From Comamonadaceae bacterium (GTDB lineage: Bacteria; Pseudomonadota; Gammaproteobacteria; Burkholderiales; Burkholderiaceae_C), in contig JAAFIW010000022.1 in NCBI GenBank assembly GCA_013297875.1, positions 1 through 64,000 of the forward strand: DNA of 64,000 nucleotides, read 5' to 3'. The first letter of the stretch is position 1. Every line of letters starts with the position of its first letter. Shown piece by piece: positions 7,669-16,874 of the stretch. The position numbers and the translations under genes were made by a program. Below the pieces are notes generated by a model. That model saw only the letters and a list, made by a program, of their open reading frames with translations. It was not told the origin of the DNA and ran no database searches.

Positions 7669-8046
7669 ATGGCCATCAGCCAGGACGAACGGGTTTTCTT
7701 TGTTGCCATGGGCGAGCGCATTGCCGCGCTGCGCAAGACGCACGCCATCACCCAGGCGCAACTGGCCACCACGCTGGCGGTGTCGCAGTCGGCCATGAAT
7801 GCCTACGAGCAGGGCCAGCGGCGTGTGCCGGTGTCCATGCTGCCGCCGCTGGCGCGCACGCTGGGGGTCAGCGTGGAGGAGTTGATTGGCGAGGCTGGCG
7901 CGGTCTCGCGCAAGAGAGGCCCGGCGTCTGCCTTGCAGCGGCACATGGACCGCATCAGCGCCTTGCCCAAGACGCAGCAGAAGTTTGTGATGCAGGTGCT
8001 GGACTCGGTGATCAGCGCCAGTGGCACCACGCAAGCCCAACGTTAA
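7669..8046 (+). CDS. XRE-family repressor of the element, unit A
   Basis: A 125-aa protein with an XRE helix-turn-helix at residues 16-74 (ERIAALRKTHAITQAQLA, VSQSAMNAYEQGQRR, LPPLARTLGVSVEELIG). A short basic and then helical C-terminus may dimerise. It is divergent from the primase operon across the palindrome at 7581-7603, which is the likely operator. By position it is the element's switch, like the regulators of satellites. The antitoxin follows after 11 bp. Confidence 0.88.
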   Translation: MAISQDERVFFVAMGERIAALRKTHAITQAQLATTLAVSQSAMNAYEQGQRRVPVSMLPPLARTLGVSVEELIGEAGAVSRKRGPASALQRHMDRISALPKTQQKFVMQVLDSVISASGTTQAQR

Positions 8047-8057
8047 GGAGAAACCGT

Positions 8058-8363
8058 ATGACCGCCATGCAAGCTCAATTGATGCAAGCCCAGTCGATGG
8101 AAGCCCAACTGATACAGCGCCTGAAGGTGTTGCCACCCGAGCGGGTGGCCCAGGTGTTTGATTTCGTGGAGTTCCTGGCCTCGCGGGTGCAACAGGGGCA
8201 GGCTGCCAAGCGGCTGGGGGACGCCTTTGCGCGCCTGGATGCGCTGGGCTTGCCACCGATTTCAGACGATGAGATTGAAGAGGAGGTGCAGGCCGCGCGG
8301 CGTGAGCGGCAGGCGCGCCAGGCCGGTGTGAATACAGGTGCGGGTGCGGGTGCGGGTGTTTGA
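8058..8363 (+). CDS. DUF2281-like antitoxin of the PIN toxin
   Basis: A 101-aa protein with the AAGGAG ribosome site 7 bp before its ATG. Its core RLKVLPPERVAQVFDFVEFL resembles the DUF2281 antitoxin-like family. The C-terminal half is acidic then basic (SDDEIEEEVQAARRERQ) and ends in alternating GAGAGAG encoded by a GGTGCG repeat. The PIN gene follows after 42 bp. Function is inferred from family and pairing. Confidence 0.75.
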   Translation: MTAMQAQLMQAQSMEAQLIQRLKVLPPERVAQVFDFVEFLASRVQQGQAAKRLGDAFARLDALGLPPISDDEIEEEVQAARRERQARQAGVNTGAGAGAGV

Positions 8364-8405
8364 CGTTTACAGACCCAAACCCAGACCCAAAGCCGGTGTA
8401 GCCCG

Positions 8406-8834
8406 ATGCGTATCGTTGTTGACACGAATTTGCTGGTCTCGGGGGTGATTGCTGCCGGGTTGCCGCGTCAGCTGGTCGATGCAGCCCGCTCAGGGGTGTT
8501 TGAGCTGTGTACCAGCGAGGTGCTGTTGGCTGAGTTGCTGGATGTGTTGGGGCGCAAGAAGTTTGCCGTGCGGCTGGCGCAAGCGGGTTTGACAGCGCAG
8601 GGCCTTGTGGATGACTTGCGGGCGCTGGCGGTGGTGGTCTGGCCCACCGATGTGCCGCGTGTGGTGCCTACCGATGCAGACGATGACCATGTGCTGGCCG
8701 CAGCCCTGGCCGGCGCTGCCGATTTGATTGCCTCAGGCGACAAGCGTGATTTGCTGCCGCTGCAAAGCTACCAGGGTATGCCTATCGTGACGGCCCGGCA
8801 GACTTTGGTGAGGCTGGAGTTGATTGATGGGTAG
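8406..8834 (+). CDS. PIN-domain toxin of a toxin-antitoxin pair, unit A
   Basis: A 142-aa PIN-family protein of the COG1569 type, a predicted Mg-dependent RNase. The acidic residues expected for catalysis are in VVDTNLLVSG (D6), SEVLLAELLDVL, PTDADDDHVLAAAL and ASGDKRDLL. With the preceding antitoxin it likely acts as an addiction module stabilising the element. The gene ends at the repeat that precedes the immunity gene of the opposite strand. Confidence 0.85.
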   Translation: MRIVVDTNLLVSGVIAAGLPRQLVDAARSGVFELCTSEVLLAELLDVLGRKKFAVRLAQAGLTAQGLVDDLRALAVVVWPTDVPRVVPTDADDDHVLAAALAGAADLIASGDKRDLLPLQSYQGMPIVTARQTLVRLELIDG

Positions 8835-8886
8835 CGGGCTGTCGCCCAGGGATTGATTGCTCAGGCAGCTATGGAATTGGGAGCGA
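8834..8886 (-). repeat. Interspersed repeat next to the Imm70-like gene
   Basis: GGGCTGTCGCCCAGG, then ATTGCTCAGGCAGCTATGGAAT, almost the same as at 139-200. Both copies lie just downstream of a toxin-immunity pair, here 10 bp past the immunity stop. It could be a shared 3' boundary or terminator of the tail cassettes. Unit B copy: 17651-17703. Confidence 0.7.
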
Positions 8887-8896
8887 AACGGGACAG

Positions 8897-9331
8897 TCAA
8901 ACAGTCGGCATGCCGTCATACGAGATGATTTCCAGTGCACCTCCGAACTCTTTCAAAGATTCCAAGTTGTCGGCGATTTCGAACAACAGGTCTCTTCCGG
9001 TCGTAGTTACAAAGAAGTTAGCCATTGAGCTAACGTGAGGCCCTGCCTCTTGCAGCCAAGCGGGTTTTATCTCGGGATTTTCGATGTCCCATACGACTTG
9101 TGAAGGCAGCAGCTTTTCCAAGCCTTTCTTGATTTTTTCAAGTTCTGCTTGAGCGGCATCAACATCTTTTTCATGAAGTAGACCTTGATACAAATCCCCC
9201 ATGATTAATGGAAACCGAGCTCCCCAACGGCCACCTTCGAGGTGCGTTGCAATCGTGGAGCAAAGTGAATGAAGAATGCCGCCAGGACCCACTTCAGTTA
9301 CAACGCTACCTTGTTTTAAACCGATGGTCAT
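8897..9331 (-). CDS. Imm70-like immunity protein, unit A
   Basis: A 144-aa protein with RFPLIMGDLYQGLL, DVDAAQAELEKIKKGLEKL, VVWDIENPE, PHVSSMANFFVTTTGRDLL. This pattern matches the Imm70 immunity family as I recall it. It starts 2 nt after the TAG of the nuclease tail (TAG-CA-ATG), the same layout as the other pair at 544-549. The inferred role is to bind and block the adjacent nuclease domain. Base composition is lower in GC than in the primase operon, as is common for immunity genes. Confidence 0.8.
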   Translation of the reverse strand: MTIGLKQGSVVTEVGPGGILHSLCSTIATHLEGGRWGARFPLIMGDLYQGLLHEKDVDAAQAELEKIKKGLEKLLPSQVVWDIENPEIKPAWLQEAGPHVSSMANFFVTTTGRDLLFEIADNLESLKEFGGALEIISYDGMPTV

Positions 9332-9333
9332 TG

Positions 9334-10962
9334 CTATCTCCAGAATGTCACGTGTTGGGTCGTAATAAGGCCATTGCTTCGCTGCTGAATTTGGGCAGCA
9401 AGGCGATTCAGCGTTACCGTGCTGACGTTCTGGCCGCGTGCATCGAGCACCAATTTTTGCACGTCACCAACTGGAAGATTCTGGCTGCGATGCTGTGCTT
9501 GTGCGACAACATCGCGAACCAAGTTTCCCTGCCCCCGAGTGTTCGCCAAATTGTAGTTTTTGATATCAATGCTTTGGCCAGGTGCGTATAGATCAGGACG
9601 CGTACTTCCGGGCGCACCATGAGACACGGGCCTACCTCTCAAGAATGAAGCCTGAGCTGTGTAACCGCTTTGTCCATACATGGCCTCCAAATCCAGCTCA
9701 GAAAGTCGCCAGCTTGGTCGACTTGCCCTTATGGGAGGCTGCAAACTACCGAAGACGGGAATTTGAGGTGCGACCAGCTGCGCTGTTGCAGCGGGTAAGC
9801 GCATCGATACACCGGCTGCGGCTGCACCAGCCCTTACTACTCCCGCCCCACCCATCGCAACTCCCGCCACCCCAATGGCGCTCTGCGTTCTGAGCACCTG
9901 CGCGCCCAAATGGTCGCCTCGGGCTTCGGCTGCGGCGATCTGATCGAGCTGCAATGCACTACCAATGCCCTGGACAGCGCCGTACCAATTACCAGTAGCC
10001 GCTCGCAATGCCATGCCCGCTGCTTGCCCAGGCAAGTTCATCAAACTTTGGCCCCGCGCCGCATTGCGCCCCACCGCGTCTTGCACCACGCTGCTGTTAC
10101 CCGCCAGCCAGCCACCCGACATCGCATTGCCCAGCGCCCAGAATTGATCGGACGCAAATTGCGCACCGCCGTGAATGATGCCGGCCCCACCCAGCAAGGT
10201 GCCCGTCGTACCAACAAGGCCGGCATCCAACAGCGCGCTACCTGTGGTGGGCTCGCCGCTTTCGCGCTGGCCGACCACGCGCATCTCCGATCCAACGCGT
10301 GGATCGTCGTAAGTACCCATACCCGAGGTCGCGTGCAATGCGCCAATGGAAGGCCCAGTCAGATCGTCAAGGAAGGCGCCTGTCACGTCAGGTGAATAGA
10401 ACGGCCCGCGTACATCCCCCGCACCGCTTGCGTAAAGCCTGGAAGCCAGGCTGGCAGTAGCTTGTGCACCAGTGCTGGCAATAGCTGCCTGCCTCTGGGC
10501 ATCGCGGGCCTGCGCCTTAGCGATGATTCCCGCGTAGTACGCCTCGTCATCCGCATCACTGGCAACACCCGTCAAGCGCAGCTTGTCGCCTCCAGCTACC
10601 AGCACGTCGTTGCGGCGGTCTGGCCCGGGCTGTCCACCAAACGTTCCCACGATCTGATCAAAGTACGGCTGGCTTTGCCGATTGCGGTAAGCGTTATCGC
10701 TCTGTAAGTCCATACCATTGACGTAGTCACCCGCCGAGTAAGGCCCCACGCCCTGCATCGGCAGTTTTGCTTCTTGCTGACTGCCCTGCGTCGCCATACC
10801 TACGACAGAGCTGCCCAACGCATTGCCAAATGCATCGGCCCTGACGCACTGTCGTAGTCGCACACCCGCGCAGGCCAGTGCTGGTGCGGGTTTGCGGGCA
10901 TACAGGGTGGCTTGCATGGGTGCAAATTCTGCCCCGCGCCCGCGCGATGCTCGGTTTCGCAT
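9334..10962 (-). CDS. Polymorphic-toxin tail with REase-fold nuclease domain, unit A
   Basis: A 542-aa frame from ATG 10962 (TTG at 10968 is also in frame). Residues 1-42 come from the unit B leader, 43-50 are DAFGNALG over the attachment core, then GSQQEAKLP. The middle has several glycine/alanine-rich hydrophobic helices (GTTGTLLGGAGI, GVAGVAMGGAGVV) typical of pre-toxin regions. The last 90 residues look like a PD-(D/E)xK nuclease: RPD at 455-457 and IDIKNYN with D466 and K468, followed by RGQGNLVRDVVAQAQ. No signal peptide or delivery domain. It is an orphan tail in its present form; expression would depend on a start in the leader. Confidence 0.82.
   Translation of the reverse strand: MRNRASRGRGAEFAPMQATLYARKPAPALACAGVRLRQCVRADAFGNALGSSVVGMATQGSQQEAKLPMQGVGPYSAGDYVNGMDLQSDNAYRNRQSQPYFDQIVGTFGGQPGPDRRNDVLVAGGDKLRLTGVASDADDEAYYAGIIAKAQARDAQRQAAIASTGAQATASLASRLYASGAGDVRGPFYSPDVTGAFLDDLTGPSIGALHATSGMGTYDDPRVGSEMRVVGQRESGEPTTGSALLDAGLVGTTGTLLGGAGIIHGGAQFASDQFWALGNAMSGGWLAGNSSVVQDAVGRNAARGQSLMNLPGQAAGMALRAATGNWYGAVQGIGSALQLDQIAAAEARGDHLGAQVLRTQSAIGVAGVAMGGAGVVRAGAAAAGVSMRLPAATAQLVAPQIPVFGSLQPPIRASRPSWRLSELDLEAMYGQSGYTAQASFLRGRPVSHGAPGSTRPDLYAPGQSIDIKNYNLANTRGQGNLVRDVVAQAQHRSQNLPVGDVQKLVLDARGQNVSTVTLNRLAAQIQQRSNGLITTQHVTFWR
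10820..10836. other. Putative attachment site between the two units (attP-like)
   Basis: The same 17-bp core as at 2003-2019, joining the toxin-2 tail of unit A to the leader of unit B. This is the sequence expected at the closed junction of an excised circle. The outer arm has one change (ACGCATT instead of ATGCATT). The toxin frame stays open through it. Confidence 0.65.
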
Positions 10963-10968
10963 CGGCAA

Positions 10969-11872
10969 GGCACTTCAAACGCTCATGAATTGATAGCTGC
11001 TTGAGCCCACTGGGTGTGCACGTTTGCCACTTTTGGCTTGAAACAGTGCCTGCCAGGCGATGCAATCTGTGCTTTTACCTCTTAGCCGCTGGCTGTTTGG
11101 CTGTTCTGTCCTCTGAGCGCCCACCACGCCGGGATACGTCAAGGCTGCGCAGCACCCTGGCCTGGTCAGGGCTTGGCCTTGACGTGCGAGGTACACACAG
11201 ACGCTGGTGGTCTGCGGGGCAAGCCGACTCTGGCGGATTGGCCCGCATGGCCAACCTATGCGCCTGGTGTGCTGACCAGGCCGGTTTATGAGTCAAACAG
11301 GCCGACAGCCCAGATATTCATTGATCAAGCAGCTATTGAATTTGTAGTGAATGAAGCTTGTGTGCAGAGCCCAGCGCAGGCCGTGCCTGCGCGCGCGAAG
11401 CGCGAGCAGCTAAGAAATGAATGGTTATGCGCTACCCGCTTGGCCCACACAGGGACACGCCGCCGGGGTGTGGAGGGAGCCCCCTTGGGGGGCGGACGGG
11501 CCACCCCCGGCGCAGGGCCGGTGAGCGCAGCGAACGGCCCCACCGGGTGGGCGGGGGCACTCACGTGGCCTTGCGCGCAGCGCCTGGCTACGAGCCTTGC
11601 GGCGCAAGCCGCACACGAACTGCAGCAGCAGCGAAGGGGCGCAAGACATAACGGGAGTTGCGTGAACCCGCAGGGCGCGAAGCGGTGACTGCACCAAGCA
11701 AGCTTTGCTTGCGACTGCGGGCACTTCATGCAACAGCCCGTTATGTTGAATGGCGCCAGCCATTCACCCCGTAGCCGCTGCCCAGGGCGGGCCGGGCTCA
11801 ATGCCCGGACTGGCCTGCATCGTTGCCCTGCGCGCAGCGCCACTTGTGGCTGTTTGTCTGTTTGCAGCCGAC
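10969..11872. other. Gene-poor, hairpin-rich region of unit B
   Basis: Identical to 2152-3055, including both interspersed repeats (10982-11045 and 11296-11352) and the long hairpin at 11646-11748. No gene is supported. Confidence 0.5.
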
Positions 11873-12061
11873 TCAGCGCGGCGCATACCCGCGCTCGGCC
11901 AGCGCCTGACTCACCTGCTCGCAGGCGCTGCGCATCGCATAGGCCTCATCGTCATCCACCGCCAGCGCGCGCCACTGGCTCCAGCCGATGCGCTTGAGTA
12001 GTTGCGCCAACGCCCAGGCTTCCTGGTCGCTCAGCTGCACCTGAAGTGCCGGCGCGTTCAT
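11873..12061 (-). CDS. Small DUF7706-like protein, unit B
   Basis: Identical to the 62-aa product of unit A. Its ATG overlaps the stop of the unit B integrase. Confidence 0.7.
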   Translation of the reverse strand: MNAPALQVQLSDQEAWALAQLLKRIGWSQWRALAVDDDEAYAMRSACEQVSQALAERGYAPR

Positions 12062-13152
12062 GGCGCGTCCTCAGCCTCATCCTGCAAAGCCCACAGAAAG
12101 CCGTCTGGGACGTTATTCGGCCTGGGTTCAGGTGCTGGCACGTCCAGGCTCATTTGAACGCCTCTGACGTGTCTGCTGGCCCCCGGATGCGTCCTTGCAT
12201 GCACGGCCACCAGCTGGCGAATCGCCACCTGCGTGTAAATCTGCGTGGTGGAGATCTCGGCATGCCCCAGCATGGCCTGAATGTGGCGGATGTCGGCGCC
12301 GCCTTCCAGCATCAGGGTGGCCATGGTGTGGCGAAACAGGTGAGGGCCACCGCGTTTGCCCAGCTGCGCGGCGTCCACCCGTTTGGCCACCAGGCTGGAC
12401 AGCCACAGGGCGCTCAGGGGTTTGCCTTGTGTACTCAGAAACAGCGTGGCGTCTTGCTGGTTCCAGGCCAGTTGGTCGCGCCCCTGGCTTTGGTACTGGC
12501 CCACCCAGTGCAGCGCGCGGCTGCCCAGGGGGATCAGGCGGTCTTTGCCGCCTTTGCCTTCGCGGATCAGGATGACGGCGCGCTCCGTATCGATGTCGCC
12601 CGTCTCCAGGCGGGCCAGCTCCATGCGGCGCAGCCCAGTGGCGTACAGCACTTCCAGCAGCGCCCTATCGCGCAGGCCAATGGGGGTGGACAGGTCGATG
12701 GCGGCCATCACGCGCTCCACCTCAGCTGCTGTCAGCACCACACGCGGCAGGCGCTTCAAGCGCCGGGGCAGCTCCAGGTCAGCGGCCGGGTTGGCCGGAA
12801 TCTGGGCGCTGCGGGTGAGCCACTTGAACCAGCCGCGCAGGGGCACGAGTTTGCAGCGCTGGCTGGCAATGGACAGCGGTTGGCCGTCGTGTTTGCGGTA
12901 GTGGTACAGGTGGCGCTGGTAGCGCTCCAGTACGGCGCGTGACACCTGGCTGGGGTGGGCCACACCGCGTTCGCTGGCCCAGACGATGAAGTCGGTGATG
13001 TAGCGCGCTGCCGTGGCCATACCCTGGGCTCGGTAGCCACGGGTGCCCAGGTGTTCCAGGTAGCGGGCCAGGGCGGCTGTCATGCCAAACGCGGCCTGGC
13101 CGCGTGTGCCGTGGGTAGCCTGTGGGCCGGTGCTGCTCACGCTGGGCCTCAA
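12058..13152 (-). CDS. Tyrosine recombinase / integrase, unit B
   Basis: Same 364-aa product as the unit A integrase with all catalytic residues intact, so both units are potentially active. Confidence 0.92.
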   Translation of the reverse strand: MRPSVSSTGPQATHGTRGQAAFGMTAALARYLEHLGTRGYRAQGMATAARYITDFIVWASERGVAHPSQVSRAVLERYQRHLYHYRKHDGQPLSIASQRCKLVPLRGWFKWLTRSAQIPANPAADLELPRRLKRLPRVVLTAAEVERVMAAIDLSTPIGLRDRALLEVLYATGLRRMELARLETGDIDTERAVILIREGKGGKDRLIPLGSRALHWVGQYQSQGRDQLAWNQQDATLFLSTQGKPLSALWLSSLVAKRVDAAQLGKRGGPHLFRHTMATLMLEGGADIRHIQAMLGHAEISTTQIYTQVAIRQLVAVHARTHPGASRHVRGVQMSLDVPAPEPRPNNVPDGFLWALQDEAEDAP

Positions 13153-16100
13153 TGTGTCGCTACGACAGGACCGGCGGCTAAAGAAGAAAGCGCAGAACTA
13201 TGCGTTTGGCAGCCGTTGCGTGGTGCCAGGGCTTCAAACCCAATGCTGGCGCGGCCTGCCAGCCCATTGACCCCACCCCGACCACCCCCCGACTGACCCC
13301 CGACCAGGGGCCGACCAGACCCCGACTGCAGGCCATCCAGGCCCGACCGGTTTGCGTCGTAGGCATGGGTCGCAGCAGATGGAATGTCATCCAGGGTGCT
13401 GGCATCCAGCAGGCCATTGACGTGGGCCTGCTGGTCGTTGGGGTCTGTGGCGTCATAGACCAGCTCGTAGGTGCAGGCCAGACCCAGGCGGTGCATCAGC
13501 ACATGCTCCAGCTCCACCAGCCGACCCAGATGCACCTTCAGCTGGGTGTCGCCCCAATGGCAGTGCGCGCGCAGGTCGCGGCGCGTGAAGCGCCAGTCGC
13601 TTTGGCGCAGGGCGCGCGCCGCGCAATGCGCCTGGGCCCAGGCACGCAAGAGCACCAGCAGGTTGCGTGTCTGGGGTGGGAGTTCGTCCAGCGTCCGGCC
13701 CAGCACCTCATGGGCGATGCTGTTGGCCAGCGTGATGTCAGCCTTGGTGACCTCGATGTAGGCCAGCTCTTTGCCAGCGTGGGTGATGGTCTTGATGGGC
13801 CTTTGGTGCTGGTGCAAGAGCGCAATGGCCCGGATCAAGGTCAAGTACTTCATATGGTCACGCCGGGTGCGCGTCTTGTCACTGAGAAACGTCAGCCGGT
13901 CGGCATACGGGTTGACCACCGCCACCGAGGCCAGCAGGCGCTGGGCGTTGTGGTGCAAGGTGGTGATGGCCTGGCGCTGCGCACCCTGCAAGAGGCCCGC
14001 CAGCGTCTGCTTGTGGCGCTGGCGCGCATGGATGGCCGCCGTCTGCTGGCGGGACTCGTTGATGGACAGCACCAGGCAGCGGTTCAAGAGCTCTTCATCC
14101 ACGTCAATGGCGGTGGTGGTCAGCATCAGCATCACCGGGCCGCGCACGCTGTATTGCTTGGTGGTCAGGTTGCCCGTTTGCTCGTCTTTGGCGGTGCTGG
14201 CAATCGTCAAGGTGCCTTCGGACTGCAACAGCTTCAAGGCGTAGGCGGCCTGGCGCACACCTTCTTCTTCGGCAATGGCCAGGATTTTGTGGGCCAGGTT
14301 GTGCTCGCCCAGGTAGTACAGGGACTGGCCCGTCATGGCTGAATACCGCAAACATTCTTCTTCGGGCATCAAGCCCAGCACCGCGTCCATCAAGGCGCTT
14401 TTGCCGGCGGCGCTGGTGGACTGGATGAGGATGGCCAGCGGGGTATCCAGCTTGCGGCTGACCGCAGCCAGGTAAGCGGCCTGCAGGTTCACCGCCTCAC
14501 CCACTACGCCCAAAGTCTGCAGGTCGGCGGTGATGCGGGCCATCAGGTCAGGCGAGCGCAGCAAGTCCAGCGCGGCAGCTTCTTCGTCAGCCGACAGGAT
14601 GGGGGTGGTGGGCGTGGCAGGACGCCTGGCCTGGGTCATCAGTTCGTCTTGCAGGGCTTCCAGTTTCAAGAGGACGGTGCCAAGCTCGCGCTTCAAGATG
14701 TCTTCGGGCACGCCCAGCTCGATGGATGCTTGCTTGATGAACGCGCTGCGGCTGCGGGCGGCGTACAGGTCCAGGGTGTCCATGAAATACAAAGCGGATG
14801 CCGCCAGGGTGCGCGCTTGCAGGTTCACCCGCATGGCCTCGGGCGTGGTGTTGCGCTTCCAGGCGCGGATGCGCCAGGTGCAGGCAGCGCCATTGATCTG
14901 CACTTCGTCGGGTAGCTGCGCTACCTCGGCCAGCGCAGCTGGCTCGGCTGGCTCTGCCAGCTCGGCCCCAAAGACTTCAATCGCTACAGTTTCAATAGCT
15001 GCTTGAGCAGTATTTACCTGGGCGGGTGGCTGATTTGGTTCTGAAACGGGCACCTGAGCAGCCTTTACAGGCTCAGCGGCTAAGAAAGAAGGCGCTGGGG
15101 GTTGTTCTTCGACCTGCACCGCCTGCTGCACCACCGCCACCGAACGCACCCCACCCAGCCACTGCGCCTGCCTCACCACCAACGCCAGCGCCTGGCCCGG
15201 TGCATCCATCGTGCAAGCAAACGCATTGGCATCCATCCCCGGTGGAAACAGCACCTGCAAGACCTCAAAGCCTTCTGCCATCAACAGCGGCGCCAGCCTG
15301 GCAGCGGCCTTCTCACCCGGCGCATCACGGTCATAAGCCATCAGCACCCGTTCAATGCCATTGGCTTTGAAGGATTGAAGAATGTCATCGGTAAACCCCT
15401 CAATACCGTAGCTGCTGGTCACGTTGTGAAAGCCATGCACCCAGAACGTCATGGCATCAATCAGCGCCTCGCACAGAATCACCTCGCGCTGGCCTGGCTC
15501 ACGCCGCCCCGCTTCCTGCACGCCAGCCAGGTTGAACACCCCCCGAGACCGGGCAGGCTCACCAGGTTCGCGTGGCCCCGGCAAATACAAATGCTTGGGC
15601 GTGCCCGGCCTCAAATCATCGCGAATCTTGCGGCCGTAGACCTCGGTGACCTGGCCCTGCTCATCAAAGACGGGGATCACCAAAGAGCCATTGAAGTGCT
15701 CATGCCCACTTTCACGAATCAGCCCAATGGCCTGCAGCCGGGTGCGAATCGCAGCGCCATCCTTCCTGTTCTTCAAAGGCAAAGACAAACCCAGCGTGCG
15801 GTCGGCCACGCCCAGCTGGAAGGCATCAATCAGACCGGGGTGGTTCAACCCCCGGCTGGCCAGGTAAGCCCGCGCCGCAGCGCCTGAGTCTTCATCTTTT
15901 AGCCGCTGGTGGTAGTAGGCAACCGTCTGGGCCAGCAAGGCGCGGTCGTCGGCCTCCAGGGAAACCGGTGCAGTCAGGCTGCGCACCGTCGTGGTCTTTT
16001 TGGGACCAGCGGCTAAAGAAGAAAGCTCACCTACCATTTCTTCTGTCAACACCTGCACCGCCTGCCGAAAGCTCACCCCCCGCAACTTCATCACCCAGTC

Positions 16101-16313
16101 AATCGGCCCCCCGCCAATCTGGCACCCAAAGCAGTGCCACAGGTTCTTGTGCGGCGTGACCACCAGGCTGGCGGTTGCGTCCGCATGAAACGGACAAATA
16201 CCCGTGAAGTCCTTGCCGCCCTTCTTCAACTCCACCCCCGAAGCCTCGATCAGGCTTTGCACGGAAACTTCATTTTTTAGCTGCTGGAGGTCGGCTTGCG
16301 GGATGCGGGGCAT
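13149..16313 (-). CDS. CHC2/Toprim/ATPase primase, unit B
   Basis: Same 1054-aa product as in unit A, again overlapping the integrase start by 4 bp. The absence of any disabling mutation in a 3.2-kb gene fits a recent duplication. Confidence 0.92.
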   Translation of the reverse strand: MPRIPQADLQQLKNEVSVQSLIEASGVELKKGGKDFTGICPFHADATASLVVTPHKNLWHCFGCQIGGGPIDWVMKLRGVSFRQAVQVLTEEMVGELSSLAAGPKKTTTVRSLTAPVSLEADDRALLAQTVAYYHQRLKDEDSGAAARAYLASRGLNHPGLIDAFQLGVADRTLGLSLPLKNRKDGAAIRTRLQAIGLIRESGHEHFNGSLVIPVFDEQGQVTEVYGRKIRDDLRPGTPKHLYLPGPREPGEPARSRGVFNLAGVQEAGRREPGQREVILCEALIDAMTFWVHGFHNVTSSYGIEGFTDDILQSFKANGIERVLMAYDRDAPGEKAAARLAPLLMAEGFEVLQVLFPPGMDANAFACTMDAPGQALALVVRQAQWLGGVRSVAVVQQAVQVEEQPPAPSFLAAEPVKAAQVPVSEPNQPPAQVNTAQAAIETVAIEVFGAELAEPAEPAALAEVAQLPDEVQINGAACTWRIRAWKRNTTPEAMRVNLQARTLAASALYFMDTLDLYAARSRSAFIKQASIELGVPEDILKRELGTVLLKLEALQDELMTQARRPATPTTPILSADEEAAALDLLRSPDLMARITADLQTLGVVGEAVNLQAAYLAAVSRKLDTPLAILIQSTSAAGKSALMDAVLGLMPEEECLRYSAMTGQSLYYLGEHNLAHKILAIAEEEGVRQAAYALKLLQSEGTLTIASTAKDEQTGNLTTKQYSVRGPVMLMLTTTAIDVDEELLNRCLVLSINESRQQTAAIHARQRHKQTLAGLLQGAQRQAITTLHHNAQRLLASVAVVNPYADRLTFLSDKTRTRRDHMKYLTLIRAIALLHQHQRPIKTITHAGKELAYIEVTKADITLANSIAHEVLGRTLDELPPQTRNLLVLLRAWAQAHCAARALRQSDWRFTRRDLRAHCHWGDTQLKVHLGRLVELEHVLMHRLGLACTYELVYDATDPNDQQAHVNGLLDASTLDDIPSAATHAYDANRSGLDGLQSGSGRPLVGGQSGGGRGGVNGLAGRASIGFEALAPRNGCQTHSSALSSLAAGPVVATH

Positions 16314-16396
16314 GGGCTTGAGTCCTGTGCGTTTTTCCCGAGTGCGTCGTGGGGTTTTACGGGCAAACGGGTCTTGAAATAAATAACTGGCTTCAA

Positions 16397-16424
16397 CATT
16401 ATCACGTAACGTGATAATGTCAAC
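16397..16424 (-). promoter_or_regulatory. Primase-operon promoter and operator, unit B
   Basis: Exact copy of the promoter and 11-1-11 palindrome of unit A; the palindrome is at 16398-16420. Repressor from either unit should control both. Confidence 0.7.
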
Positions 16425-16485
16425 TTCGTTTTCAAATTCCAGACTTAAGCTATGAGCCACTTTCACGGTTTCGGGGTACAGCGCT

Positions 16486-16863
16486 ATGGCCATCAGCCAG
16501 GACGAACGGGTTTTCTTTGTTGCCATGGGCGAGCGCATTGCCGCGCTGCGCAAGACGCACGCCATCACCCAGGCGCAACTGGCCACCACGCTGGCGGTGT
16601 CGCAGTCGGCCATGAATGCCTACGAGCAGGGCCAGCGGCGTGTGCCGGTGTCCATGCTGCCGCCGCTGGCGCGCACGCTGGGGGTCAGCGTGGAGGAGTT
16701 GATTGGCGAGGCTGGCGCGGTCTCGCGCAAGAGAGGCCCGGCGTCTGCCTTGCAGCGGCACATGGACCGCATCAGCGCCTTGCCCAAGACGCAGCAGAAG
16801 TTTGTGATGCAGGTGCTGGACTCGGTGATCAGCGCCAGTGGCACCACGCAAGCCCAACGTTAA
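16486..16863 (+). CDS. XRE-family repressor, unit B
   Basis: Identical 125-aa product, divergent from the unit B primase across its own operator. Confidence 0.88.
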   Translation: MAISQDERVFFVAMGERIAALRKTHAITQAQLATTLAVSQSAMNAYEQGQRRVPVSMLPPLARTLGVSVEELIGEAGAVSRKRGPASALQRHMDRISALPKTQQKFVMQVLDSVISASGTTQAQR

Positions 16864-16874
16864 GGAGAAACCGT

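Larger units (their letters stand above)
2003..10819. mobile_element. Integrative element, unit A of a tandem pair, 8817 bp
   Basis: Everything from 2003 to 10819 recurs at 10820-19636 with a constant offset of 8817 and no difference I could find. Contents on the minus strand are a toxin tail with immunity gene, primase-helicase, tyrosine recombinase and small protein. On the plus strand are a repressor and an antitoxin/PIN pair. There is also about 0.9 kb of gene-poor, hairpin-rich DNA. Integrase, primase and repressor without structural or conjugation genes resemble P4/PICI-type satellites or small integrative elements. Mobility is inferred from the recombinase and from the repeated 17-bp boundary. 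Confidence 0.8.

Noticed and set aside
7497-7796. A 100-residue N-terminal extension of the primase
   Set aside because: It is antisense to the repressor gene and the operator, contains no family-like sequence, and the zinc-finger domain begins normally after MPRIPQADLQ.
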